A stretch of 64,000 nt of DNA from Ruania suaedae (lineage in GTDB: Bacteria; Actinomycetota; Actinomycetes; Actinomycetales; Beutenbergiaceae). Positions within the stretch are counted from its first letter, which is position 1. Every line of letters begins with the position of its first letter. The notes beneath the pieces were generated by a model that saw only the letters and a program-made list of their open reading frames with translations, searched no databases and had not been told where the DNA came from. This document shows positions 33,280-41,407 of this stretch, piece after piece. The stretch covers positions 2,108,001-2,172,000 of the forward strand of contig NZ_CP088018.1 in the NCBI RefSeq assembly GCF_021049265.1, given 5' to 3'. The translations under genes and the position numbers were made by a program.

Positions 33280-34623
33280 ATGTCGCACGTTGGCAACGAA
33301 GCCACCGGCCGGAACCGTCGCATGCGTCTACCTGTCGCAGCCGCGAGCGTCGGGGCCCTGGCCCTGCTCGCCGCCTGCAGCGGCGGAGACGACGATGCCC
33401 CCTCCAGTGACGAGGTCCCCTCCGAGGGACCGATCGCGATCACCTGGTACGGCTCGGACGCGCGCAACGCCGCCGTCCAAGAGGTGATCGACAACTGGTC
33501 CTCGGAGAACACCGACGTGGACATCACGTCACAACCGACGACATTCGACTCCTACTGGGACCGCGTCTCGGTGCAGGCGGCAGCCGACAACATCGCCTGC
33601 GTGGCCGCGATGCAGTCGCGCTACCAGGCACGGTATGAGGAGCGGGACAGCCTGCTCCCGCTGGACGGCCTCATCGAGGACGGCACCATCGACGTCTCGG
33701 GCATCCCCGAGGCGGTCCTGGAGAGCAACCGCAACGACGACGGCAACCTCTACGTGATCCCCTACGGGATCTGGTTCGAGGGTGCCACCCTGAACGTGCC
33801 CCGGATGGAGGAGTTCGGCGTCACCCCGCCCGACGCCGACGGCTCGTGGACCGACTACGTGGACTGGGCGATCGAGGCGCAGGACAGCTTCCCCGACGAC
33901 GCCTGGGCGATCGCCGACCGTGGCGACCAGATCACCCAGTTCCAGGCCTACGCGATGGGTGAGGGCGAGGACCTCTACGGCGACGGTGAGGTCGGCTTCT
34001 CCCAGGAGACCCTGACCAGCTGGTTCGAGCTGTGGACCCGGGCGGTGGACGAAGGCGCGGCACCGCCGCCGGAGGTCAACGCCGAGTACGCCGGGGTGCC
34101 GACCTCGCAGTCGCTGATGGCTGAGGGCCGCATCATGGTCGGCAGCACCGGTGACAACAACATCTCCGACATCCAGATCGCTCTGGACCAGAACGAGCTG
34201 GGCACGATCTCGATCGTGCGCTCCCCCACCGACGGCGTGCCGCAGGTGGTGGGCGCGAACGGCTGGTCCATCGCCGCCAACTGCGAGAACGTGGCCGACT
34301 CGGCGTCCTTCATCGACTACTTCATCAACACTCCGGAGAATGCCCTCATCCTCGAGACCCAGACGGGTCTGCCGCCGGTCACCTCGGTGCTGGAAGGGAT
34401 GCAGGAGAACCCGGACGTGTCGCAGGCCATCAAGGACCGCATCACGCTCTACTTCGACCTGCTTGACCAGGGCGCCACGGTCGACATCTGGCCCGACGGC
34501 ACCCAGACTCTCGTGAGCCAGATCGCCACCAACTACGAAGAGGTCGCGTTCGGGCAGACGAGCCCGGAGGACGCCGCTGCCAGCTTCATCGAACAGGCCA
34601 ACGCGGCCTTGTCCGGGTTCTGA
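33280..34623 (+). CDS. Sugar ABC transporter substrate-binding lipoprotein
   Basis: The 447-residue binding protein has a lipoprotein signal (RLPVAAASVGALALLAAC, lipobox Cys about residue 34), an acidic linker and an SBP_bac_1 fold with ITWYGSDARNAAVQEVIDNW near 52. AGGGA lies about eight bases upstream of ATG. It is the first transporter gene of the operon; the sugar is unknown, but the dehydrogenases around it suggest a polyol, inositol-like or keto-sugar ligand. A 12-bp hairpin follows it. Confidence 0.9.
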   Translation: MSHVGNEATGRNRRMRLPVAAASVGALALLAACSGGDDDAPSSDEVPSEGPIAITWYGSDARNAAVQEVIDNWSSENTDVDITSQPTTFDSYWDRVSVQAAADNIACVAAMQSRYQARYEERDSLLPLDGLIEDGTIDVSGIPEAVLESNRNDDGNLYVIPYGIWFEGATLNVPRMEEFGVTPPDADGSWTDYVDWAIEAQDSFPDDAWAIADRGDQITQFQAYAMGEGEDLYGDGEVGFSQETLTSWFELWTRAVDEGAAPPPEVNAEYAGVPTSQSLMAEGRIMVGSTGDNNISDIQIALDQNELGTISIVRSPTDGVPQVVGANGWSIAANCENVADSASFIDYFINTPENALILETQTGLPPVTSVLEGMQENPDVSQAIKDRITLYFDLLDQGATVDIWPDGTQTLVSQIATNYEEVAFGQTSPEDAAASFIEQANAALSGF

Positions 34624-34657
34624 TCCAGAACCTCACCACACTGGGTTCTCAGTGACG

Positions 34658-34685
34658 GGTGGGGCCCGCTCCGGCGGGCTCCACC
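34658..34685 (+). other. Intercistronic hairpin after the binding-protein gene
   Basis: Arms 34658-34669 and 34674-34685 pair over 12 bp (one G-U) around a tccg tetraloop. It lies between the binding-protein stop and the permease ribosome-binding site, mirroring the hairpin at 19979-20006 in the other sugar operon. Confidence 0.75.
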
Positions 34686-34702
34686 TGCGGAAAGGATCGA
34701 CG

Positions 34703-35698
34703 ATGATCGACACCGACCGTTCCTCCACGGGGGGCACGGCCTCAGGAACCGGCCGGACCGCGGGCTCCTCCGGCGGCTCGTCCAGGCGCCCGGCCCGCAA
34801 GCCGTGGACCGAGGCGCAGCGCAGCACCGCCGCCGGCTATGCCTTCCTGACGCCCTGGCTGGTGGGCTTCTTCGGCATCACGCTGATGCCGATGCTCGCC
34901 TCGCTGGTGCTCTCCTTCACCAATTTCTCCGGCTCCTTCCGCAACGTGGAATGGATCGGGCTGGAGAACTACCGCTTGATGTTCACCGTGGACCCGGCGT
35001 TCTGGCAGTCGGTCCGGGTGACGTTCGCCTACGTGCTGATCTCTGTCCCGATCATGCTCGTGTTCGCCCTGGCCATCGCGACGCTGCTCAACAAGGGCAT
35101 CGCCATGCTGGGGCTGTACCGGACCATCTTCTACATCCCCTCCCTGCTGGGCACCAGCGTGGCGGTGGCGGTGCTATGGCGCTTCGTCTGGGGCGAGACC
35201 GGCCTGCTCAACGGCGTGCTCTCCGTGGTCGGGATCGCGGGCCGGAGCTGGATCGGACACCCGGACACGGCGCTGTTCACGATCATGGTGCTCAACGTGT
35301 GGACGTTCGGCGCGCCGATGATCATCTTCCTCGCCGGGTTGCGCCAAGTGCCGGCCGATCTGTACGAGGCCGCCGCCCTGGACGGCGCCGGCCGCTGGCA
35401 ACGCTTCCTGCGCATCACCCTGCCCTCGATCTCGCCGGTGATCCTGTTCAACGGGATCCTCTCGGTGATCGGCGGCTTCCAGGCCTTCACGCAGGTGTAC
35501 GTGGTCAGCGGCGGCGACGGAGGCCCAGCCGGCTCCACTCTCTTCTACACGCTTCTGCTCTACCAGCGAGCCTTCGGTGAGCTGCGCTTCGGCTACGCCT
35601 CGGCGATGGCGTGGGTGCTGCTCCTGGTGATCGGCGCCGCCACCGCGGCCGTGTTCGCCAGCGGACGCTTCTGGGTGTTCTACGGAGACGAGAAATGA
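34703..35698 (+). CDS. Carbohydrate ABC transporter permease, MalF type
   Basis: The 331-residue CUT1 permease has a Ser/Gly/Thr-rich 40-residue N-terminal tail, six predicted helices and the EAA loop DLYEAAALDGAGRWQRFLRI near residue 220. AAAGGA lies eight bases before ATG 34703; the frame is open to 34652. Its stop overlaps the MalG-type start by four bases. Confidence 0.92.
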   Translation: MIDTDRSSTGGTASGTGRTAGSSGGSSRRPARKPWTEAQRSTAAGYAFLTPWLVGFFGITLMPMLASLVLSFTNFSGSFRNVEWIGLENYRLMFTVDPAFWQSVRVTFAYVLISVPIMLVFALAIATLLNKGIAMLGLYRTIFYIPSLLGTSVAVAVLWRFVWGETGLLNGVLSVVGIAGRSWIGHPDTALFTIMVLNVWTFGAPMIIFLAGLRQVPADLYEAAALDGAGRWQRFLRITLPSISPVILFNGILSVIGGFQAFTQVYVVSGGDGGPAGSTLFYTLLLYQRAFGELRFGYASAMAWVLLLVIGAATAAVFASGRFWVFYGDEK

Positions 35699-36567
35699 CC
35701 AGCGCCATCAGCATCCGCCGCCGGCAGGGCACCGTGCCCTACGTCGCTCGGCGCACGTTCATCCACGTAGGCCTGATCGGGGCCGCGTTCGCCATGGTCT
35801 ATCCGCTGCTGTGGATGACCTCGACGGCCTTCCGCCCCTCCGAGCAGGCGCTGATCGAGGACAGTCTGTGGGTGCCCAGTCCCACCCTGGAGAACTTCGT
35901 CGGTGGCTGGAGCGCCGTCGGCCAGCACGGCTTCGGGGTGTTCTTCGCCAACTCGCTGATCATCTCCATCCTGGTCATCATCGGGAACCTGCTCTCCTGC
36001 TCCCTGGCCGCCTACGCGTTCGCGCGGCTGCCGTTCAAGGGGAGGAAGATCTGGTTCGCCTTGATGATCGGCACCATCATGCTGCCGATCCACGTGCTGC
36101 TGATCCCCCAGTACCTCCTGTTCAACTCCCTGGGCTGGGTCGATACGTTCCTTCCCCTGGTCGTACCGAAGTTCCTGGCCACCGAGGCGTTCTTCGTCTT
36201 CCTGCTGGTGCAGTTCTTCCGGCTCATCCCCCACGAGCTCACCGAAGCAGGAAGGATCGACGGATGCGGGCACCCCCGCATCTTCGCCCAGCTGATCCTG
36301 CCGCTCTCGGTCCCGGCACTGACCACAGCGGCGGCCTTCTCCTTCATCTGGTCCTGGAACGACTTCCTCAGTCCGCTGATCTACCTGACCAGCCAGGACA
36401 ACTACACCGTGCCGATCGCGCTGTCGCTGTTCGTGGACTCCACCGGCACCTCGAACTACGGCGGCCTGTTCGCCATGTCACTGCTCTCGCTGCTTCCGGT
36501 GATCGGGTTCTTCCTGGCCTTCCAGAAGCTCCTCCTCGACGGCATCTCGACGACGGGAATCAAATGA
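35695..36567 (+). CDS. Carbohydrate ABC transporter permease, MalG type
   Basis: The 290-residue CUT1 permease has six predicted helices and the EAA loop ELTEAGRIDGCGHPRIFAQL near residue 180, with FSFIWSWNDFLSPLIYLTSQ near 215 and the typical C-terminal LLLDGISTTGIK. It overlaps its neighbours by four bases on both sides, so permease and SDR are translated in a chain. An external ATPase must energise it. Confidence 0.92.
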   Translation: MTSAISIRRRQGTVPYVARRTFIHVGLIGAAFAMVYPLLWMTSTAFRPSEQALIEDSLWVPSPTLENFVGGWSAVGQHGFGVFFANSLIISILVIIGNLLSCSLAAYAFARLPFKGRKIWFALMIGTIMLPIHVLLIPQYLLFNSLGWVDTFLPLVVPKFLATEAFFVFLLVQFFRLIPHELTEAGRIDGCGHPRIFAQLILPLSVPALTTAAAFSFIWSWNDFLSPLIYLTSQDNYTVPIALSLFVDSTGTSNYGGLFAMSLLSLLPVIGFFLAFQKLLLDGISTTGIK

Positions 36568-37358
36568 CCACTGCCACATCCCCACGCTTCACCGACCGCA
36601 CCGTGGCCATCACCGGTGCCGCCTCCGGCATCGGCCGGGCCACCGCGGCCCGGGTGGCCGCCGAGGGCGCCCGGGTGCTGCTGCTCGATCGGGACGAGGA
36701 AGGCCTGGCCTTCACGGCGCAGGCCGTGCGAGCCGCGGGTGCCGAAGCGCACACGTGGCGCCTCGATCTGGCCAACACGGACTCGGTGAGCGAGGTGGCC
36801 CGGGCGATCGCCGCCGATCATCCGCAGCTGCACGGGCTGATCGGGTGCGCCGGTCTGGTGCACATCGACGGCGTGCAGCAGAACCCGTTCCTCGAGAAGG
36901 GTATGGCCGGCTTCGACCTGCTGTTCGCCGTGAACGTGCGCGGGATGGCCCAGCTCGTGCATGAGCTCGTGCCGGCGCTGGTGGCCGCGAAGGGGGTGGT
37001 GGTGACGGTCTCCTCCGAGGCCGCCTACCGCTCGCGGGCGGGCCGGTGGGTCTACGACGCCACCAAGGCCGCCCTGGTGTCGGTGACCCGGTCCATGGCC
37101 GCGGCCCTGGCCCCCGACGGCGTCCGCGTGGTCGGCGTGGCACCGGGAGGCACCATCACCGAGATGCACCTGCAGGATCACGATGATCCCGAGTCGGTGC
37201 GAGCCACGATGCGCACCGGAGGCGGATCGAACCTGCTCGGCCGACTCGCCGAGCCCGAGGAGATCGCCGGGGCGATCGCGTTCCTGGCCAGTGACGACGC
37301 GAGCTTCGTCACCGGCACCACGCTCGCCGTCGACGGCGGAGGGGCGGGAAGCAAGTGA
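36564..37358 (+). CDS. SDR family oxidoreductase
   Basis: The 264-residue classical short-chain dehydrogenase has the cofactor motif TGAASGIG (residues 17-24), an LDLANTD segment and LIGCAGLV (in place of NNAG). The catalytic Ser lies in VTVSSEAAY, with Tyr/Lys in WVYDATKAALVS near 158, and the C-terminal LASDDASFVTGTTLAVDGG. It likely oxidises or reduces a sugar or polyol taken up by the adjacent importer. ATGA and GTGA overlaps couple it to the permease and the next dehydrogenase. Confidence 0.9.
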   Translation: MTTATSPRFTDRTVAITGAASGIGRATAARVAAEGARVLLLDRDEEGLAFTAQAVRAAGAEAHTWRLDLANTDSVSEVARAIAADHPQLHGLIGCAGLVHIDGVQQNPFLEKGMAGFDLLFAVNVRGMAQLVHELVPALVAAKGVVVTVSSEAAYRSRAGRWVYDATKAALVSVTRSMAAALAPDGVRVVGVAPGGTITEMHLQDHDDPESVRATMRTGGGSNLLGRLAEPEEIAGAIAFLASDDASFVTGTTLAVDGGGAGSK

Positions 37359-38236
37359 GCGCCAGGTATGCCCTGATCGGGCTGGGAAACGTCGGCTCGG
37401 ACCTGACCACGGCGGCCGTGGCCGCCGGGCTGGACCTGCACGTGTTCGACATCGACCCCGCCGCGCGCGAACGCGCCGCGCAGGCCGGTGCGGTGGTGCA
37501 TGAGAGCGCGGCGGAGGCGGCCACCGGCGCCGATGTGCTGGTGCTCTCCCTGCCGAACGCCGAGATCGTCCAGGCTGTGCTCGACGACGGCGCGCTGGAG
37601 GCGCTCGGCGAGGGCGCCGCGCTGGTGGACATGAGCACGAACCTTCCTGAGAACGCCCTCGCCCTGGCCCAGGTCGGCCGCGAGCGCGGCCTGGTCGTAC
37701 TCGACGCCCCGGTCAGCTACGGACCGGAGGGGCTGGTCGCCTTCGTCGGCGGCGGCGAAGCGGAGGTGAGCCGGCTGCGGGAGTGGCTGGACGCCGTCGT
37801 GGTCTCGTGGGAGCACGTGGGCGGGCACGGCCACGGGCAGTACGCCAAGCTCGTGCAGAACATTCTCAGCGGGGTGCAGATGGGCGTGATCGCCGAGGTG
37901 CTCGGGTTCGCGTCCAAGGCGGGCACGGATCTGGATGCCCTCGCCCGGGCGCTGCGGCCCACGGGTGCGCACTCGCGGATGCTGGAGCGCACGTTCCCGG
38001 CGATGCGGGAGCGGCGCTACGGCGCCAGCGGCACGATGGCGCTGCACGCCAAGGACATGGGTTACGCGGTGCGTGCCGGGGAGGCGATCGGGGCGCGGAT
38101 GCCATTCACCTCGGCACTGCTGACGGTGTTCTCCGAGACCTTGGCGGCCGGGGACCCGCGATGGACACAGTCGGCGTTGATCGAGTGGTTCGATCCGGTC
38201 AAGCACCACGACACGACGGACGAAGGAGCACGATGA
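37355..38236 (+). CDS. NAD(P)-dependent 3-hydroxyisobutyrate dehydrogenase-type oxidoreductase
   Basis: The 293-residue beta-hydroxyacid dehydrogenase has the Rossmann GLGNVGSDLTTAAVAAG at residue 9, DVLVLSLPNAEIVQAV near 65, the substrate-site LDAPVSYGPEGL near 115, and the catalytic-Lys segment GQYAKLVQNILSG near 165. Members oxidise 3-hydroxyacids such as tartronate semialdehyde or sugar acids. In this operon it may act on an acid made from the oxidised sugar. The GTG start overlaps the SDR stop. Confidence 0.87.
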   Translation: MSARYALIGLGNVGSDLTTAAVAAGLDLHVFDIDPAARERAAQAGAVVHESAAEAATGADVLVLSLPNAEIVQAVLDDGALEALGEGAALVDMSTNLPENALALAQVGRERGLVVLDAPVSYGPEGLVAFVGGGEAEVSRLREWLDAVVVSWEHVGGHGHGQYAKLVQNILSGVQMGVIAEVLGFASKAGTDLDALARALRPTGAHSRMLERTFPAMRERRYGASGTMALHAKDMGYAVRAGEAIGARMPFTSALLTVFSETLAAGDPRWTQSALIEWFDPVKHHDTTDEGAR

Positions 38237-39252
38237 GCGAGCGGATCGGTGTCGGCATCGTCGGCATGGGCAACAGCGGCTGGTTCTACCACGCCGAGGG
38301 CAGCCTGGAGCACAGCGAGGACTTCCGCCTGGTGGCGGTCAACGCCCGGACGGCGGAGCGCACCGAGGCGGCCGCGCAGCGGTTCGCAGCGCGCGGGCAC
38401 GAGACGTGGGAGGCGCTGGTCGGCGATCCCGAGGTGCAGGTCGTGGTGGTCGCGACCCCGCACGACCTGCACGCCCCGATCGCCATCGGCGCGCTGGAGG
38501 CCGGCAAGCACGTGGTGGTGGAGAAGCCCATGGCCACCACGGCGGCCGAGACGGAGGCGATGCTCGCCGCCGCCGAGCGCAGCGGGACGATGCTGACCGT
38601 GTTCCAGAACCGGCGCTGGGAGCCGACCTTCCGGCTCATCCGCGAGCTGGTCGCGGCCGGCGAGATCGGGGATCTGTGGCGCGTGGAGGAGCGCCGGATG
38701 CACGCGGGCAAGTACGTGGTCTCCGGCGAGCGCGCGCACGCCGGGTCCGAGCTCGCGCAGTGGGCGCACACCACCGGGGGTGGCGGCGGGGTCGGGTACC
38801 TGATCGCCCCGCACCTGATCGACCATCAGGTGGTGCTGCACGGCGGGGCGCCGGAGACCGTCTCGGCGATCACCCACACCTACCCCGGGGACGAGGTGGA
38901 GCACTACCTCGACCTGCGGCTGCGCTTCCCCGGTGAGCGGGACGCCCGGATCGAGATCTTCCGTGAGAACGCGGTGGACATGCCCAAGTGGGCGGTCTTC
39001 GGCACGAAGGGGACGATCATCTGCCCCGACTTCCAGACGTTGCGGCTGGACCGCGCCGACGGCACGAGCCGGCTCGAGACCGGCCTGCAGCCGCTGCAGG
39101 CGTGCGACGAGTTCTACGACGCGCTCGCCGTGGCCCTGCGTGACGGCGGGCCGCCGCCGGTGGATGCCGCCGAGGCGGGCGTGGTGGCCGCGGTGCTGGA
39201 GGCGGCGCATCAGTCGGCGGCGCAGGGTGGTGCGGTGGTCAGCATCAGCTGA
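38233..39252 (+). CDS. Gfo/Idh/MocA family oxidoreductase, second in operon
   Basis: The 339-residue dehydrogenase has the Rossmann GVGIVGMGNSGWFYHAEG at residue 6, VVVVATPHDLHAPIAI near 73 and the canonical AGKHVVVEKPMATT near 95 with the catalytic Lys. A C-terminal alpha/beta domain contains IAPHLIDHQVVLHG near 195. Unlike the first MocA gene of the operon, this one keeps EKP, so the two are unlikely to be redundant. GGAG lies upstream of ATG 38233, which overlaps the preceding stop. Confidence 0.9.
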   Translation: MSERIGVGIVGMGNSGWFYHAEGSLEHSEDFRLVAVNARTAERTEAAAQRFAARGHETWEALVGDPEVQVVVVATPHDLHAPIAIGALEAGKHVVVEKPMATTAAETEAMLAAAERSGTMLTVFQNRRWEPTFRLIRELVAAGEIGDLWRVEERRMHAGKYVVSGERAHAGSELAQWAHTTGGGGGVGYLIAPHLIDHQVVLHGGAPETVSAITHTYPGDEVEHYLDLRLRFPGERDARIEIFRENAVDMPKWAVFGTKGTIICPDFQTLRLDRADGTSRLETGLQPLQACDEFYDALAVALRDGGPPPVDAAEAGVVAAVLEAAHQSAAQGGAVVSIS

Positions 39253-39298
39253 CGGATCGAGTCCAGGAGAGCGTGTCATCTTTGGCTCGGCTCAGTGG

Positions 39299-39450
39299 CT
39301 ACTCAGCGAGCCCGAACGCGGTCTCCACCTGCTCGATGGTGAATTGGTTGCGCAGCCGGCACGCGCTGTTCTGGTTGGCGAACATGCCCGGCTTCCAGAA
39401 CGCCTCCTCGCGCGGAACGGTGTGTATCCAGCGCACGGGGAGTGGCCGAG
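39299..39450 (-). pseudogene. C-terminal remnant of an unrecognised protein
   Basis: Read on the minus strand, about 50 codons up to a TAG at 39299-39301 give a coherent protein tail: WIHTVPREEAFWKPGMFANQ, then NSACRLRNQFTIEQVETAFG. No start codon with a ribosome-binding site lies in that frame and the rest of the gene is absent. I do not recognise the family with certainty. It is probably a fragment left by a deletion between the sugar operon and the MFS gene. Confidence 0.45.
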
Positions 39451-39456
39451 TGCATG

Positions 39457-39518
39457 TGACACACCCCCGGCAGTTCGACCCACCCCCGACGGCGACTCAG
39501 ACTGCCGTAGGTGTGTCA
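39457..39518. terminator. Inverted repeat at the MFS gene 3' end
   Basis: Arms 39457-39474 (TGACACACCCCCGGCAGT) and 39501-39518 are complementary at 16 of 18 positions with a 26-nt loop. The right arm covers the last codons of the MFS gene. It may end transcription from either side, though the loop is long for a terminator. Confidence 0.5.
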
Positions 39519-40654
39519 GTCGGCCCGGGCGGAGCTGCCCGCATCGCCCGGCCGAGCACCACCACCGCCACCAGCCCGCTGAGCACCCCGCCGAGCACCA
39601 GCACGAGCGTGATCGACTGGCCGGCCAGCAGCCACGCCGCTGCCACCGGTCCGAGCACCTGCCCGGTGCGGGCGCAGCTCTGCCACCACCCGAACCACTC
39701 CCCCTCGCCGACGGCGCCGATCCGGGCCGCCAGCACCGGGTTCAGGACCCCGTAGAACAAGCCCGTACCCACCAGTGCCCCGACGGCGAGCGCCCCGGGC
39801 AGGACGCCGGCACCGACCAGGAAGAGCGCTCCCGCCGCCCAGCCGGCCATCGTGAGCAGCGCGAACCGTCCCCCGCTGCGCCACCGCCCGGTCGCGAACG
39901 TCGCGGCCGTGGCCAGGGCGGACTGGGCGGCGAGCGCCCACCCGCGCCAGGTCAGGTCGACCCCGTTCGCATCGAGCAGCAACGGCGTCAGCAGCAGCAT
40001 CCACCCGAACACGAGCACGTTCATCAGCACGGTCATCGCCAGGATGCCGAGCACCTCGCGCGGTGGGCCGCGCCGGGAGGCGGGGGACGCCGTCGGGCTC
40101 TGCTCGGGCGTGGTGGCCGGCAGGGCCCGCCAGACCAGCGCGGCGGCCGGCAGGGCGAGGCCGTAGAAGGCGAAGGGCGCGGCGGTGCTGAACCCGCCGA
40201 GTGTGGACCCGATCAGCGGCAACACCACCATCATGGCGCTGACCACGGCCGCGTTGTAGCCGATGGCGCGCACCCGCCGGCCAGGCGAGACCGAGCGGAC
40301 GATGAGGAAGGACAGCGCCACCAGGCCGCCACCGCCGATCCCCTGCAACGCCCGCAGCAGCACCGCCATCGGGAACGTGGTCACCGCGGCCAGCGCCAGG
40401 CCGGCCGCACCGAACAGCAGCAGGCACAGCGTCAGGGCCGCGCGACGCCCGCGCGCTCGCGCCAGTCGGGTGGCCAGCACCCCGGTGACGATGCCCGGCA
40501 GCATCACCGCGGTCTGCACGTAGGCCATCCGGTCGACGCCGACGCCGTACCGGACGGCGAGCTCGGGCAGCACCGGCGCCAGCAGGGACACGCTGGAGAC
40601 GCCGAGCGCGGTGGCGCCGAAGGCCACGGCCATCGTGGTGGCGTCGCGCGTCAC
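39497..40654 (-). CDS. MFS transporter
   Basis: The 385-residue major facilitator protein has about twelve predicted helices. The loop motif LATRLARARGRRAALTL lies near residue 60, LRALQGIGGGGLVALSFL near 94 (a motif C-like region of antiporters), and a central loop rich in Pro/Ser near 195 (TTPEQSPTASPASRRGP). It resembles DHA1/DHA2-type drug exporters. The substrate is unknown. It is divergent from the methyltransferase at 40759. Confidence 0.87.
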   Translation of the reverse strand: MTRDATTMAVAFGATALGVSSVSLLAPVLPELAVRYGVGVDRMAYVQTAVMLPGIVTGVLATRLARARGRRAALTLCLLLFGAAGLALAAVTTFPMAVLLRALQGIGGGGLVALSFLIVRSVSPGRRVRAIGYNAAVVSAMMVVLPLIGSTLGGFSTAAPFAFYGLALPAAALVWRALPATTPEQSPTASPASRRGPPREVLGILAMTVLMNVLVFGWMLLLTPLLLDANGVDLTWRGWALAAQSALATAATFATGRWRSGGRFALLTMAGWAAGALFLVGAGVLPGALAVGALVGTGLFYGVLNPVLAARIGAVGEGEWFGWWQSCARTGQVLGPVAAAWLLAGQSITLVLVLGGVLSGLVAVVVLGRAMRAAPPGPTDTPTAV

Positions 40655-40758
40655 GATCCTCCCCTGCTGCCGGTGTCGTCCTCGATGATCTCAGGTGGCC
40701 GCGCGGTCGCTGCCTCGCCCTGGTCGTCGCCGTCGCCGCCATCGACGAGACTGGTGCC

Positions 40759-41367
40759 ATGGTGGAGAAGAGCTTGTGGACCCGGCAGGTCGAGCGCGAT
40801 CCGAACCACTCGCACTGGTACGTGCAGCGCTTCAAGGACATGGCTGCGAAGGGCGCGGACCTGCATGGCGAGGCGCGGATGATCGACGCGGTGCTCCCCC
40901 GCAGCGGCCGGGTGCTCGACGCCGGCTGCGGCCCGGGCCGGCTCGGCGGTGAGCTCGCCCGGCGCGGCCACACCACGGTCGGCGTGGACGTGGACCCGGT
41001 GCTCATCGAGGCCGCCCGCGCCGAGTTCCCCGAGTGCACCTGGATACTGCAGGACCTGGCCGAGCTCGATCTCCCGGCGGCCGGGGTCACGGAAGCCTTC
41101 GACGTCGCCGTGGCGGCCGGGAACGTCATGGCGTTCCTCGCACCGAGCACCCGCCGGACGGTGCTGACCAATCTCGCCGGTGTGCTGGCCGAGCAGGGCC
41201 GGCTCGTGATCGGCTTCGGCGCGGGCCGCGGCTACGCCGTCGAGGAGTTTCTCGACGACGCCCGCTCGGCCGGGCTGGCCGAATCCGTGCGCCTGGGCAC
41301 ATGGGACCTGCGGCCGTGGACGCCCGAGGCGGGCTTCCTGGTGGCAATCCTCGAGCGCTCGGCCTGA
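40759..41367 (+). CDS. Class I SAM-dependent methyltransferase
   Basis: The 202-residue methyltransferase has motif I VLDAGCGPGRLGGELARRG near residue 52, the acidic TVGVDVDPVLIEAAR near 73, AFDVAVAAGNVMAFL near 113 and LAEQGRLVIGFGAGRGY near 142. The N-terminal 45 residues (SHWYVQRFKDMAAKGADLHGEARMID) are typical of actinobacterial Methyltransf_25 proteins. The substrate is unknown. A strong hairpin terminator follows at once. Confidence 0.85.
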   Translation: MVEKSLWTRQVERDPNHSHWYVQRFKDMAAKGADLHGEARMIDAVLPRSGRVLDAGCGPGRLGGELARRGHTTVGVDVDPVLIEAARAEFPECTWILQDLAELDLPAAGVTEAFDVAVAAGNVMAFLAPSTRRTVLTNLAGVLAEQGRLVIGFGAGRGYAVEEFLDDARSAGLAESVRLGTWDLRPWTPEAGFLVAILERSA

Positions 41368-41370
41368 CGG

Positions 41371-41396
41371 CCGCGGGGCCCGCTCGGGCCCCGCGG
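41371..41396. terminator. Bidirectional hairpin terminator
   Basis: Arms 41371-41382 and 41385-41396 (CCGCGGGGCCCG and its exact complement) are separated by only two bases; in RNA the innermost pairs open to form the loop. It lies between the convergent methyltransferase and surface-protein genes. Confidence 0.8.
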
Positions 41397-41407
41397 ACCG
41401 ATCCGCG

